This document shows positions 23,045 to 34,602 of a DNA stretch of 64,000 bases, piece by piece. The translations under genes were made by a program, and so were the position numbers. Below the pieces are notes generated by a model that ran no database searches, was not told the origin of the DNA, and worked only from the letters and a program-made list of their open reading frames with translations. Each line of letters starts with the position of its first letter. The first letter of the stretch is position 1. Source of the DNA: Paramacrobiotus metropolitanus (lineage: Eukaryota; Tardigrada; Eutardigrada; Parachela; Macrobiotidae); NCBI RefSeq assembly GCF_019649055.1, contig NW_026570272.1, forward strand, positions 930,001 to 994,000, in the 5' to 3' direction.

Positions 23045-24169
23045 TGTAACCGTCCAAAACGACCGGTCGTCAGAGACGACCGCCGGTCGTTTCAGCCTCT
23101 AAACCGTTCGAAACGACCGGGGGCCGCCAAAACGACCGCCGTAAATTTTGCCCTACCAGTTTTTTTCGCTCTTTCAGTCGCAAACAAAACGAATGAATGC
23201 AATTTCGTGTCTGGTCGTTTCTGCCGGAGTGTACTTTCGTGCCCGGTCGTTTCTGCCGGAATGTACTTTTGTGTCCGGTCGTTACTGCCGGAGTGTAATT
23301 TCGTTTTCTGTTGCTTCTGCCGGAGTGTAATTTCGCATTCGGCCACTTCTGCCGGAGTGTACTTTCGGGTCCGGTCGTTTCTGCCAGAGTGTAAATTCGT
23401 ATTCGGTCGCTTCTGCCGGAGTGTACTTTCGTCTCCGGTCATTTCTGCCGAAATGTACTTTTGTGTCCGGTCGTTACTGCCGCAGTGTAATTTCGTTTTC
23501 TGTTGCTTCTGCCGGAGTGTAATTTCGCATTCGGCCACTTCTGACGGAGTGTAATTTCGTGTCCGGTCGTTTCAACTGGAGAGTTTCCACACTCCGGCAG
23601 AAACGACCGGACACGAAAATACACTCCAACAGAAGCGACCGAATACGAATTTACACTCTGGCAGAAACGACCGGACACGAAAGCACACTCCGGCAGAAGC
23701 GGCCGAATGCGAAATTACACTCCGGCAGAAACGGCGGAATATGAAATTACACTCCGGCAGAAACGACCGAATACGAAAGTACACTCCGGCAGGAACTACC
23801 GGACACGAAAGTACACTCCGGGAGAAACGACCGGACAGGAATAGTACACTCCGGCAGTAACGACCGGACACGAAAGTACACTCCGGCAGTAACGACCGGA
23901 CACAAAAGTACATTCCGGCAGAAGCGACCGAATTAAAAATTACACTCCGGCAGAAACGACCAGACACGAAATTGCGTTCATTCGTTTTGTTTGCGACTGA
24001 AAGAGCGAAAAAAACTGGTAGGGCAAAATTTATGGCGGTCGTTTTGGCCATAGAATATGTTTTAGAATATAGAATCTCTCGTTTTGGCGGCCCCCGGTCG
24101 TTTCGGACGGTTTAGAGGCTGAAACGACCGGCGGTCGTCTCAGACGACCGGTTTTTTTGGACGGTTACA
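23045..24169. mobile_element. Foldback transposon, 1.1 kb palindrome with 32-bp internal repeats
   Basis: The two halves are inverted copies. Ends read TGTAACCGTCC...GGACGGTTACA, flanked by a 6-bp duplication AACGCT at 23039-23044 and 24170-24175. The outer ~160 bp of each arm is near identical; the right arm has an extra ~35-nt AT-rich insert (about 24050-24085). The inner parts are tandem 32-nt units built on TTTCTGCCGGAGTGTA followed by a CGGTCG core. The centre is near 23580. Encodes no transposase; it would be mobilised in trans. It lies in intron 1 of the Hsp70 pseudogene. Confidence 0.85.
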
Positions 24170-26004
24170 AACGCTGTTTAGTTTCATTACCGTAAAGGGT
24201 AGTCACAAGATAAACATGCCATTTAAATTTCAGGAAAACATCGAAATTCTTGCGAACAACCATAGCCAGCGCATCAGGCCTGCATACGTGTCCTTTGCTG
24301 ATACAGAGCGATCAACCGGCGATGCCGCCCGCTGCAGAGCTTCGAGGGGCGCATTTACTGCAATTTATTCATTATATTTTAAGAATATTTTTTATAGTAC
24401 GACGATATTATCAGTCAGTTTGATAGTCAGCGTTGCAATAACTGTCGCGCAGATTTGAGTCCGTTGCTTGCCTTGATTTCGCCTGATTTGTATTTGTTAA
24501 CGCTATATAAAACGCTACAGGATCAAGAAAACGGGAAAACAGTCTTTGGTGTCATGCGGTTGCTCGGGCGCAACTGGGATGATCCTGAATTGCAGAGCGC
24601 CATAAGGTACTGGCCCTTCCACCTACCCAATGACGATAACGACCCCAAAGTCAGTGTGACCCACAACGGAAGGACCGAGGAACTCTTTCCCGAAGAGATT
24701 ATCGCGGTACTTGTGAGAAAGATGGTGGATACAGGATCATACATCGCAGAAAGTTCTTGGGATGCGGGTTAATGATATCGTCCTGACTGCGCCGGTCAAC
24801 TTTCCCACGGAACAACGCCAAGCTGTGACCGACACAGCCACTATTGCGGGTGTTCACATCATCCGAAAGTCCCGAATGATAAGCAAGTCGACAGCGGCAG
24901 CGTTGGCTCTGACTGCATTGGACTCATCGGTACTGCAGAAAACGTAATTCATGGTGTTTTTGTCACAAACTCTGTATTATTACACAAAGGAGAAGCAAGC
25001 AATATTTTATTCAAAATATTTTAATAGCGATGCTTGCAAAAATTGCAGAGCACTATACAACACGAAGCAACTTATGAAAACTAGCACGACGTAGCTTTAA
25101 TCTTTGCAGAGCATTAAACAACATAAAACAACTCAAAAACTAGCACGACGTTGTTTTCCATTTTCTTTATAAATTTTGCCTTTGCAGACCAAAGACGAGC
25201 GCAACGTAGTCGTCTTCAGTCTAGGCGCCGGCGCTTGTAGTGTTCCTGTTATTACCATTGAATTCGACATTGTTGAAGTTAAGTCCAGCGCTGGAGACAA
25301 TCACCTGGGCGGCTTTGAGTTTGAAAACCGTTTGATCGAACACTTTCGTCAGGAGTTTAAGCTTACAATTAAATATAAACGAGACAACACGGAAGCTGTC
25401 TTTCAGCACGATCGCGAGGCAACGTGGATTCCTTGGCGAGATCGTATTAAATATCATTAGCGTAACTATTAGGTTATGTGCCCAGCTGTGTACACCCAAA
25501 AGATGACCCAAGAAGATGTGATTGGAACCGAGGCAATAATTATTTTACGGCCTACAATTCTGTAATTTTAGTCAACGCCACGAAAATGTTTCTTTTTTTC
25601 GGCAGGATAGATAATGATTCCCTTCAAGACAATAACGGCTTCTTCAGTAGCATTTCCCGTGTGCGCCTTGAGGAGCTGAATGCTGACTTGTTCCAGAAAG
25701 CGTTAAATCTTGTTGAGAGAGCGTTAAAAGACGCTAAAATGGATCGGAGTGAAGTCCATGACATTGTCCTAGTTGGTGGCTCAACTCGTATACCAAAAAT
25801 CCAAGAACTGCTTCAGGTACATACAGTAGTTCACAATTGTCGACAACATACAAAGAGGGCAAGACGCGCTCCTTTTGACGTAGCACGGGGACGTGATCTA
25901 ACACTGGGACTGTCTGATGCGACGGATGCATGAATGACCGCGCGACTAGTGCACAGCTGTCATCAAAAAGTGTTTTGGGGTTATGATCAATATGACCTAC
26001 TGCA

Positions 26005-26073
26005 CACCTAGTTTTCCAGGTTATGTTGAATTATCGCAGTGCCTTAATTCAACATAACCTGGAAAACTAGGTG
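26005..26073. repeat. Perfect 29-bp inverted repeat, 11-nt loop
   Basis: Arms 26005-26033 and 26045-26073 are exact reverse complements, beginning CACCTAGTTTTCCAGG. Inside an Hsp70-pseudogene intron. It could be a small MITE or a foldback RNA; no ORF. Confidence 0.8.
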
Positions 26074-27506
26074 CAACCGCACTTTCGCTGCTATGCAGAT
26101 TCGCTGATCTTCAGGCGTACCTTGCTTGCTCACTTTTCTAGCAATTGGTTCATTTAGTCTGGGTGCGTCGCTTGATGAGCATTGAAAACTATCACTTTAT
26201 TACAGAGTTCAGTCAGAAAATTCATAAGAAATTAACACTGAACAACCAGAAAATTAGGGTTTCTAAGTAATACTTAAACACCTCTACACAACATTCATAA
26301 AGCTCGGACGAGAGGATATTTGCGTACAAGTTTCCTATACCTGAACATTTCCCGACAACAATCCGGGGTCATACCAATGGCACTCTGACTTTCTTACTGG
26401 GAGTGTCATGTAAGCGTATTTGTTATAGGAGTTTTTTCATGGGAAACCTCTGAACCACTCTCTCAACCCGGAAGAGGCCCCTGCATACGGCGCAGGGATT
26501 TTATCCGCTATCTTGTGTGGAAAGAAAACACCAGCTTGTTTGCAAGACATCTTGTTAAGGGACACGGTACCGTTTTCCCTCGGCATCGAAACGAACAGCG
26601 GAGAGGTGGAAACCATCATCCGGAAACACACAACTATCCCCACCAAGATGACCCCCCCCCCGCAGCAAGTTGCCCTGCAATGCGGGGATGACGGCACTAA
26701 GGGTTTACGAGGGTGAACAAGCCTTGACAAAGGATAATGTAAGAAAAATCGTTGCTCTGTTTAATGTTTTCTACGATTCGGACCAATACAGCGTGATAAC
26801 GGACTTGCAAAGCGGAGACGCTAGCTGACTGTATTCAATAGCTTTCTATCGAAGTGACAGATTTGATGCGCGTCAAAAGTGTCATTAATGGCGTAAAAAG
26901 AAATCATTCATCTTTACGTATGTCATTAAATAGCTGCATTAACTTCTAAGTGATCAATCTAAACAATTTCACCGATGTTAGAGTCTGCTTGGTTTGGTGC
27001 TCCTGCCGACAGATGACTCTGAAAATGCAAAGGAAGACGATGACGTTGAAGTTTGGCTAGATGTGGACGCAAACAAGGTTCCGAGTCTTTCGGCTATAAC
27101 TGAACGAACCGGCAGACATCATACAACGACAATACCGGAAACAGTCGTTTTACGCAAGACCAACTGGACCGCATGATTAAGAAAGCACAGAAATTTCGCC
27201 AAGATGACGACGCAGAACAGCGCCGCACTGCAGCCCGCACTAAACTTGAGAGTTACTGTTTTACAATGAAACAGAAACTAACAGTGGCCATGCACAGGTA
27301 CGACGAAATTTTGCAATGGATGGATAACGACACGGTATCGGTAATTTGATTAATCGTCTTGTGACTGCTTTAATTTAGGTATTCCTGTAGGTATACCGTA
27401 TAATAGCCGTGCATTGCTGTTTTCAGTTGATAAAGAGGAAGAGTACGAGAAGTCGCATGCCGCAGATCGCAGATCGCAAAAAATAATCGCAGACGCAACA
27501 ATTTGA

Positions 27507-29884
27507 GATTTTATGTAACGTCCCATCCATAAAAACCCATCCATAAGGCTGCCGATTACGGGTGGAAAATATTACGCGAACATTTTACTGGTGGAAAACG
27601 ACTCGGTGGTATCGACGTGAATAATATACGTACATGGAAGATGTGCATTTCCGTAATCCATAATCGACCGAAGCGAAGCGAAGGTCCTCTATGTTCACAC
27701 AGACAGGACATTTTGTCGGTCATGTCGGTCACGCATAATTCTGTCCGTCGGTCACGCACGAACAAATTAAAAGTTACGACGTAGCATAGCCAAGTACATA
27801 ATAACGACAAATTACAGCAGCATCCCAGTTATTTTACGCCGAAGCCTATAGGGGCGCATAGTAATACAATTCGTTTTTTGGGGCCTCTCCGTCCCTCTTG
27901 ATTTAAATAATATCTAAACTACCGCAATACAATTTGCGCTCCCTTTCACCCCCGTTTGCCACCCCCTTCTTCGCACCTTGTTTTTTATAGGCAGTTTTTT
28001 TTATCAGCATTTAATTCAGCTGTTGGTTTTTATAGGTAACCGTTTTATTTTCTAGCTCTATAAGAAACGTATGGTAAGTTTTCTGCATTTCGGGGCAATA
28101 ATAATGATATTCATGACCTTTTCAGTAGAGGACATTATCATTTCAACAAAAACGTTGGGTTTTCGGCACAGATTTCGCTTAACTCGTGATTTGCATTTTT
28201 TTAGCTTTGCTCCCTTGGTTAGTTGCTTCCCCTTTGATGCGAATGCTGGCGATGTCGTTAACTGTGACTGTTTCCTGACTTTCCTCTATCTTTCCTCAGC
28301 GAGCGGGTGGTAGTAGGTTGTGGCCAGTATCTTTGTCGCTTATCCTTAGGGCTTAAGTGTGCTCACATCCACGAATTCCTGTGCACGCTGTCAGAGGGAC
28401 ACCTTTCAAATATATTTTGTTCAATGCAGAAGGAGTGGTTTCTGCAACCGGGCGATCACGAGCGACACTGGTAACTTTCTGCTCCTTATGTACGCGTAAC
28501 GCACACATTATAGGTACACCGTACAGCACTGTATCATGATACAAGTATTATCGAGTTAATCGAAAACGCACTTAACGTGATTACAAGAAAATAAGGTGTC
28601 TATAAACAAATTAAAAAATTATAAAAATAAAGCTCATAATTAACGGGTGCGGAAAATGTGTGGCTATAAAAAACCGGGTTGTTACGGGTGGCTATAGTGT
28701 CACCCTTTCTTTTTTGGTGGCATTTGAAAATGTGTATATATACTTAGCGAAAAAACTGTGACGAGTTTTGCGGTTTCAGTGAACTTGGCTTCTTTATTTT
28801 AAGATGTTCTGAGTTGTAAATTGGTCAGAAACGTTCTTATTTGCGCTGCATGCCTGCTCTGTGGTCACTCTCGCCATCATATTAAAATATATGAAATGCT
28901 ATTACAATAACGTTTATGTGCCTCCCGCTTCCCAGTGTACATATTCCGTCAGTTCTTCTTTGTTTTGCGAATCGATGTCGGTAACCTAGTTTTAGATTAC
29001 CTGATTTTTAGATCACCTTATCTACAGTACGTCTTCTAAGCAAGATAAACGCCATTAAACGGGCAAATAAAATCGACAACTACAGTACGTACTTACAAAT
29101 AATTAATATCTATATTTATTTTGGCGCTTCGCTTCGGTCTTTTAGTGCCAGCCTATAGCGGTGCACTTCCCTAGTATACTGCCTCCATCCATAAAGTATT
29201 AATATACTCCACTCAAAAAACTTTTATGCATTATGTTGTGTCAAGCAGCAGTAAAATATCGTTAGGCAACGACCGCAAGGGTCTTTGTTGATTTATGAAC
29301 CGAAAGCTCGTACTTCAGCTACGATACCTTTCCGTCGCTGCTCCTTAAGCATGTGACTGCATATCGACACAGCGGAGATGGGGTATCAAAATTGTATGGA
29401 AAAGTTTTCTGTTTTCGAAGGCTTGAACCCTGAAGCCCTTAATCTTAAAAACCGCATCCTTCGCTGTGCTGTGTTATGATATTCCCTGCATTTTATTTTT
29501 CGGAGCGCACTGCTATCATTTCAACTTACAAACAATACATAAAATGAGTATGAGCAAAATCGGAACAAGGGAAGTAACATGTTTCAGCGTTACAAAGACA
29601 TCGAAAGTTCCCATCATCCACCGTGTCAGAACTAAAAAGCACCGCCATAGTCAACACAGCCATGGTATTGTGTTAAGATAAGGGGCTTTCCAAGGGCGAG
29701 GCATGCAATCACTGTACGTGCTGCCGTCACCCGGCTGGAGTATGGACAGAAATGGTTAAATCATTACGTTGCGGCACTACAAACGGTTAGTTCTGTGGTG
29801 CGACACATTAGCATCATGTTGTACAGAGACTGTTTGGCTCAGCCTTTTAAAACGTCCGTACGAGGTTTGATAACTTTTGAATCG
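27507..29884. other. Intergenic, low coding signal
   Basis: AT-rich, with a long-range diverged duplicate: about 29320-29600 resembles 43040-43330 (shared words GTCGCTG, GAGATGGG(G)TATCAAAAT, GGAGCG(C/G)ACTGC). No ORF with family features. Confidence 0.4.
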
Positions 29885-32371
29885 TCAGTCGTTGTAATAC
29901 ACATCAAGAACGGCAAAGGCCAACTTGTTCAGCGTCGACACGTTCAGCTGCCGCAGATCGACATTATTCCAGCTCTGCGCACTGCCATCCGGATGAAGAC
30001 CGTTCAATCTACATTAACCAGAAACTCGCGGTCAAACCCAACGAGTTGGTAGTAACGCCGCCTAATGCCACTGTCTACTCACCCCTGAAGAAAGTTGCGA
30101 ATTCCGGTCCACTGTTCTGGATAGGCCAACGTCCGCACCCAGCGCGCATGCACCGCCGTGATCTTGTCCAGCACCCGCTGCGTAACGGCCGGACAACTGT
30201 CGTTGGCGGCGGCTATCATGCTTTGACACTGTTTGGCGGCGGCCTCCGTGCAGCGGAAGCACGCAAACGGTATTACTATGTCCAGGCGCCCTTTGTCTCC
30301 ATGCCGCATGAAGGCACGTTCACCTGCCGGCCACTGTCCGCTCCCGTAGCACAGCAACATATGATAGTCGCTCGTCCGATCGGAAACGGTGTAGTTAATC
30401 AGCACTAAGTCTTGACACATGGCCATCCAGTATACTAGCTGGCCGCATTCAGACTGACCACTGTGCTCGCCTAGTCCCATTTTCAAAAAGGGAAATCCAC
30501 AGTACACCGTGCTTTCATAGCCGTTTTTGGCAATGATCAGGGGCACGCGAATGTGCTTCTTTGCCAGCACGCGGTGCATTGTCGACATATTATATGCGAA
30601 ATCATCTTCATATTTGTCGAATATCCTGTCAGCCGGCGTTCTTTCGTCCACCAGCGCCACCGCTCGGGTCTCCTGGGAAACAGTGCGTTCCAGCATCGCT
30701 GCCAGTTTGTAGCTTGTGACACAGCTGAAAGCGCCATGTACCGATCTACCCCAATGTTCCGTTGCGGAAGGGGAACGAACGACAAAAATGATGTGGCGAT
30801 GCCGGACGTAGTCATGTAAAATCAGCCTCCACAACGCGCAGACCCTGTAAGCGATACCGAGCGACCAGTAAAACACTGTACAGTACTACAGTATGCTCAA
30901 AGAAACATGCAAGCAGGAGCAAATGTTAACTTAAGGACAATAACTGCTGCGTTTAATAATTTTAGCCAAGTTGGCTCCAGTGACGCGTTCCTATTGAAAT
31001 AAAATCGAATTGACAGTATGCTTAACTTACTGGCCTATGCGTAGCTGAGAAATGACATCCAGGTTGAGGAAGACGCTGGCAATAATCGCCATCGGAAAGT
31101 CATAAAATCGCATTTCCCCCGTTTCTGCAAAATATTGGATTAATGAAAATAAAAGATTTTTGGCTAAAAGTACGTCTAAACAGAAAAATCACTGTCCAAG
31201 ACATAAACCTTCTCTCAACTGATAATTTTTGATTTGAAATCTGCAAATGAAAGTTTTTTTAACAGAAGGGTACTTTTCTTCACTGTATAAAGGGTATAAA
31301 ACCAGGTACCTATCTTCCACCGTTCCCCTGTACTGATGCCGTCACCCGACTGGGGTGTGACGTTGTGGCTGAACAAGGCGCTTCCGTACCGCGCCAGATT
31401 TAACCTATTTATTGCCGTAACGTCACACGTAACGTCACGTGACCTATTCCGGCTATGGGTCGGATGACGCACTCACCAAATTGAAGAGGGACTGCGGAAA
31501 AGTTCGCTCCCATAATTTTTCCGGTTTGTACAAACTCCCACGACAACTGCTCGGCGAGGTAGCTTTGGCATGCTTCCCGAAGAGAATTTTCTTCCCAGAA
31601 CATGCTTCGTCCAGCTGGGTCACCGTGCAGTTCGGCGCAAATGAATGTGATCCTGTCATATTCCGCCCGCACGAACACATGACAGCCGATAGGGAACCGA
31701 TACGCACTACTCGCCCAGTAGTGATCTCCCGTACATCGGAAATAGAATTCGCACGCTCCCACCTCTCTTCCAAGCTGGCAGTTGCTATTGCACGGATCAG
31801 CCGGGCCGAGCTTCAGCTGGCACGTGCGAACCAGAAACTCGGGCAGGCAGTTCACATCGCGCAGTGCATGCGCCTGTTCAAAAGCGATGACATGCTTTTT
31901 GTACATAAGTCCCTTGACTCTACCAAAAAAACTTGGCTCCGCGTTTATTGGTGGCAGATGGGTGGTTAGCTGGCGCTTAGGCACGATGCGGCGCTCAGGT
32001 GCAATGCTTTCGTTTGGCTGATCCAGGGTCACCACACAGAACATGCAGTACAGGTCTTCAACGACCGTAACGCAGCGAAAAACGAATGGTCCGCCGGGTT
32101 CGTCATGTAGAGCCAAGTACATCGAAAGGCCGGGCGACGAGGGCGGAAGAGTTAGAAAGACCACAGGATGCGGCCACAAATGCTTTGAATGAATCCATTC
32201 GGCTTTGATTGTGCTGGCATCAAAATCAATGAAAAAGTAATCGCCGTCAATATCCTGAACGTATCCCAGCCACCACTGGCCGTTGTCGCGCTGTACCAAT
32301 ACCGTGTTGCCATGGTTCACCTCCCGCCCGCCAGAGCGCAACTTTCGATAGTAACGTAATGTCGGGGCCAT
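29885..32371 (-). CDS. Tudor-like/F-box family protein, copy C (intact reference copy)
   Basis: Four exons, 32371-31477, 31124-31031, 30844-30083 and 30008-29885, total 624 residues with no lesion. All introns are GT-AG with phases 1, 2, 2. Domains: a Tudor/agenet-like fold about residues 18-65 (VLVQRDNGQWWLGYVQDIDG, FFIDFD, HLWPHP); a Cys/His-rich stretch about 190-235 (CQLKLGPADPCNSNCQ, CEFYFRCTGDHY); an F-box about 307-345 split by an intron (FPMAIIASVFLNLDVISQL then VCALWRLI); a C-terminal domain with VPLIIAKNG, IPFACFRC, AAANDSCP and HARWVRTLAYPEQW; and a last LRR-like VDLRQLNVSTLNKL. Inferred role: SCF substrate receptor with a Tudor-like reader. The Met at 32371 aligns with the other copies. 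Confidence 0.78.
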
Positions 32372-32995
32372 GACGAATGAAGATTTTGCAGACCGGGATG
32401 ATCCGAATGGGGATGAAGGGAAGTACCAACCTGTTTCACTCGGTGGAATTACGAGGTAGAAACTAGAAACCGCCTGTGTTTAATAAGCTACTGCGAATAA
32501 AATCAATGAGTGCGGTCTTATTGTATTTAGCCATAGACAGCACTGCCCTAAAACAGGCAAAATGATTCCACAAATCTTCGACTGCATCGTTTTTTTTAAA
32601 ATTAGCAATTTTTCGGTACTTGCGGCTACATACATAGTGCGAACTGTCAGCATTTATTGTCGTAATTGTTGGTCCAACGCTTCATTAGCTGCTTCAGGTT
32701 GTAAAGCAAGACAGCAGGATGTAGGATTAATAAAGGTGAGCGAGCTTTTACTTCATCTAAAAAGGGCCAATAAACACTGCAAAAACCTAGCGGGCGGAGT
32801 TTTCAATCAACTTGAAGCTGATTAAAAACTCCGCCCACTATGGCAGCGCTGCATGAGCTATCGGCTAACCGCAGACCAGTGGTAATTGCAAAGACTAGTG
32901 GAACAACAGGCTCCTCCTCCACGATTTGTCAGAAGTGGCTCAATCTGTACCAAACTTGTATTTCAAAGTCACTGACCCGTCGCGGACCAAACTAG
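32372..32995. other. 5' flank of copy C, running into satellite border
   Basis: Contains the duplicated F-box flank (about 32520-32630). 32934-32960 (GGCTCAATCTGTACCAAACTT) is the inverted counterpart of the sequence bordering the large satellite array at 42857-42883. Confidence 0.5.
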
Positions 32996-33605
32996 CGCGA
33001 CGCCTGTATATAACTGCCAATGCCGCAAAGTAGATATACCTTGCGAAACGACGCGATGACCGCGACACCTGTATAAAGCCGCGATGCACCGCGACACTGC
33101 GTATGCCGCAGGTAGGCATACCTACCGCGACGCCGCGATGGCCGCGACGCCTGTATATAGCCGCGATGCACCGCGACACTGCGTATGCCGCAAGTTGGCA
33201 TACCTACCGCGACGCCGCGATGGCCGCGACGCCTGTATATAGCCGCGATGCACCGCGACACTGCGTATGCCGCAGGTAGGCATACCTACCGCGACGCCGC
33301 GATGGCCGCGACGCCTGTATATAGCCGCGATGCACCGCGACACTGCGTATGCCGCAAGTTGGCATACCTACCGCGACGCCGCGATGGCGGCGACGCCTGT
33401 ATATAGCCGCGATGCACCGCGACACTGCGTATGCCGCAAGTTGGCATACCTACCGCGACGCCGCGATGGCCGCGACACTGCGTATGCCGCAAGTTGGCAT
33501 ACCTACCGCGACGCCGCGATGGCGGCGACGCCTGTATATAGCCGCGATGCACCGCGACACTGCGCATGCCGCGATGGCCGCGGCGCCTTTATACAACCGG
33601 GATGC
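32996..33605 (-). repeat. 82-bp satellite array, short inverted copy
   Basis: About seven units in the orientation opposite to the 39.6-kb array. The unit contains GCGACGCCTGTATATAGCCG, GATGCACCGCGACACTGCG and the hairpin GGTAGG-CATA-CCTACC. Two unit types alternate (GCAGGTAGG versus GCAAGTTGG). Outermost units are degenerate. Confidence 0.9.
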
Positions 33606-34340
33606 ACCGCGGACATCGTATAACAATTAAAAATTTAATTGCCAAATTTGTCGAAATTCGCGTTAAGAGCTATTATTGCTGATGTTTGTGCGAGCTGTTT
33701 TTTTGTATTGATTTATACGCACTAATTCCAGTACATTAGTATAGCTCTACTTGATAGATTAAGGTAATTGATCGACAATATCATCGGCCGCCCCGTTCAA
33801 AATGACCAGAAAAAACGACTGAATATATTAAAGGACTGTTAACAATTGACCTCAGCATGTTCGGAAAGGACCTCACATGCACTTTGTTTTCAAAAATATG
33901 AGCCCTGAAACAATCGCTGGGTTGCCGGTACCGGCACATGCAGGATTTCAGGGTGACCTTGAAAGACCCTTTGAAACATTGTTGCGTAGTTGCGTAGTGC
34001 AGTGAATGATAAAATGGTGTAACAAGAAAAGCGAAATTATTCAATTAAGCTTCTCCAAAACTTTCAGTCTGTTACAGTCATGTGACTACACAACTACACA
34101 AAGTAAAATTTGTTAATATTGCAAGCGCAACAATTTGTTTTAATTTCCACAAATTTGCACGGTATATTTCGAAAACAAAACGGTGGAACAATGATTCGGT
34201 ATAACTATAAACGACCTGCATGTACAGAAACGTGCGACCTGAAAGCAAGTTGCAAAGTTACTTGCAAAATTCGGAGAAGATCGGTTCATACCTAACATAG
34301 GAGAGTTTTTGGCAATCCTGAATGCTTTTTAGGCAACCAA
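33606..34340. other. Intergenic, nothing recognised
   Basis: AT-rich, no coding signal. Confidence 0.4.
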
Positions 34341-34560
34341 GAATTTCATTCAACTCATGTCTCCCAAGCGGATGCTATGCGCACAAACGGTGCTTACACC
34401 ATCGTAGACAAATGATTTGGCTATAAAATGCCTTAGAACTAAAAAGTGTTTGAGGGTGCGTGAAATAGGAAGCCCTGTGGATATACACGAATGTAGTACT
34501 CTGTACTTTCAGTACTTCGTAATGACCGGCACGCTTTCATTATGTACGCATAGTTGCCGG
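34341..34560 (+). mobile_element. Long-TIR miniature element, single diverged arm (copy 3)
   Basis: Contains AAGCGGATGCTATGCGCACAAACGG, broken as GCGGATGCTATGCGCAC then AAACGG, followed by TTTGGCTATAAAATG, AAAAGTGTTTG and GACCGGCACGCTTTC blocks, in the order of the right arm at 18780-18960. Confidence 0.55.
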
Positions 34561-34602
34561 TAATCGTACTGAACTTATAATACTGAGTTCAGTACGATTA
34601 CC
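34559..34602. repeat. Perfect 17-bp inverted repeat
   Basis: Arms GGTAATCGTACTGAACT and AGTTCAGTACGATTACC enclose a 10-nt loop. It abuts the miniature-element arm. Confidence 0.75.

Larger units (their letters stand above)
22961..27506 (+). pseudogene. Hsp70-family pseudogene, intron-containing, multiple frameshifts
   Basis: Fragments follow Hsp70 order. 22961-23026: MPRAPVVGIALGSAHLCVAE, with the phosphate-loop G-I-D-L-G-T-T changed to GIALGSA. From 24234: ENIEILANN...PAYVSF. 24521-24946: KTVFGVMRLLGRNWDDPE, VLTAPVNFPTEQRQAVTDTA. 25190-25460: FSLGAGACSV, HLGGFEFENRL. 25600-25818: [27 protein letters not shown]-like. 26425-26740: PFSLGIETNSGEV, TTIPTKM, then VYEGEQALTKDN in another frame. 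27030-27349: LDVDAN, DRMIKKAQKF, LESYCFTMKQ. 27431-27506: DKEEEYEK. Frame breaks occur near 24755, 26680 and 27140. The catalytic loop DLGTT and DLGGGT motifs are degraded, so even a repaired frame would look ATPase-dead. Intron 1 contains a foldback element and intron 4 a 29-bp hairpin. Confidence 0.85.

Noticed and set aside
23200-23960. CRISPR-like regularly spaced repeats
   Set aside because: The 32-nt units are contiguous with no unique spacers and invert at the centre; they belong to a foldback transposon in a eukaryotic genome.
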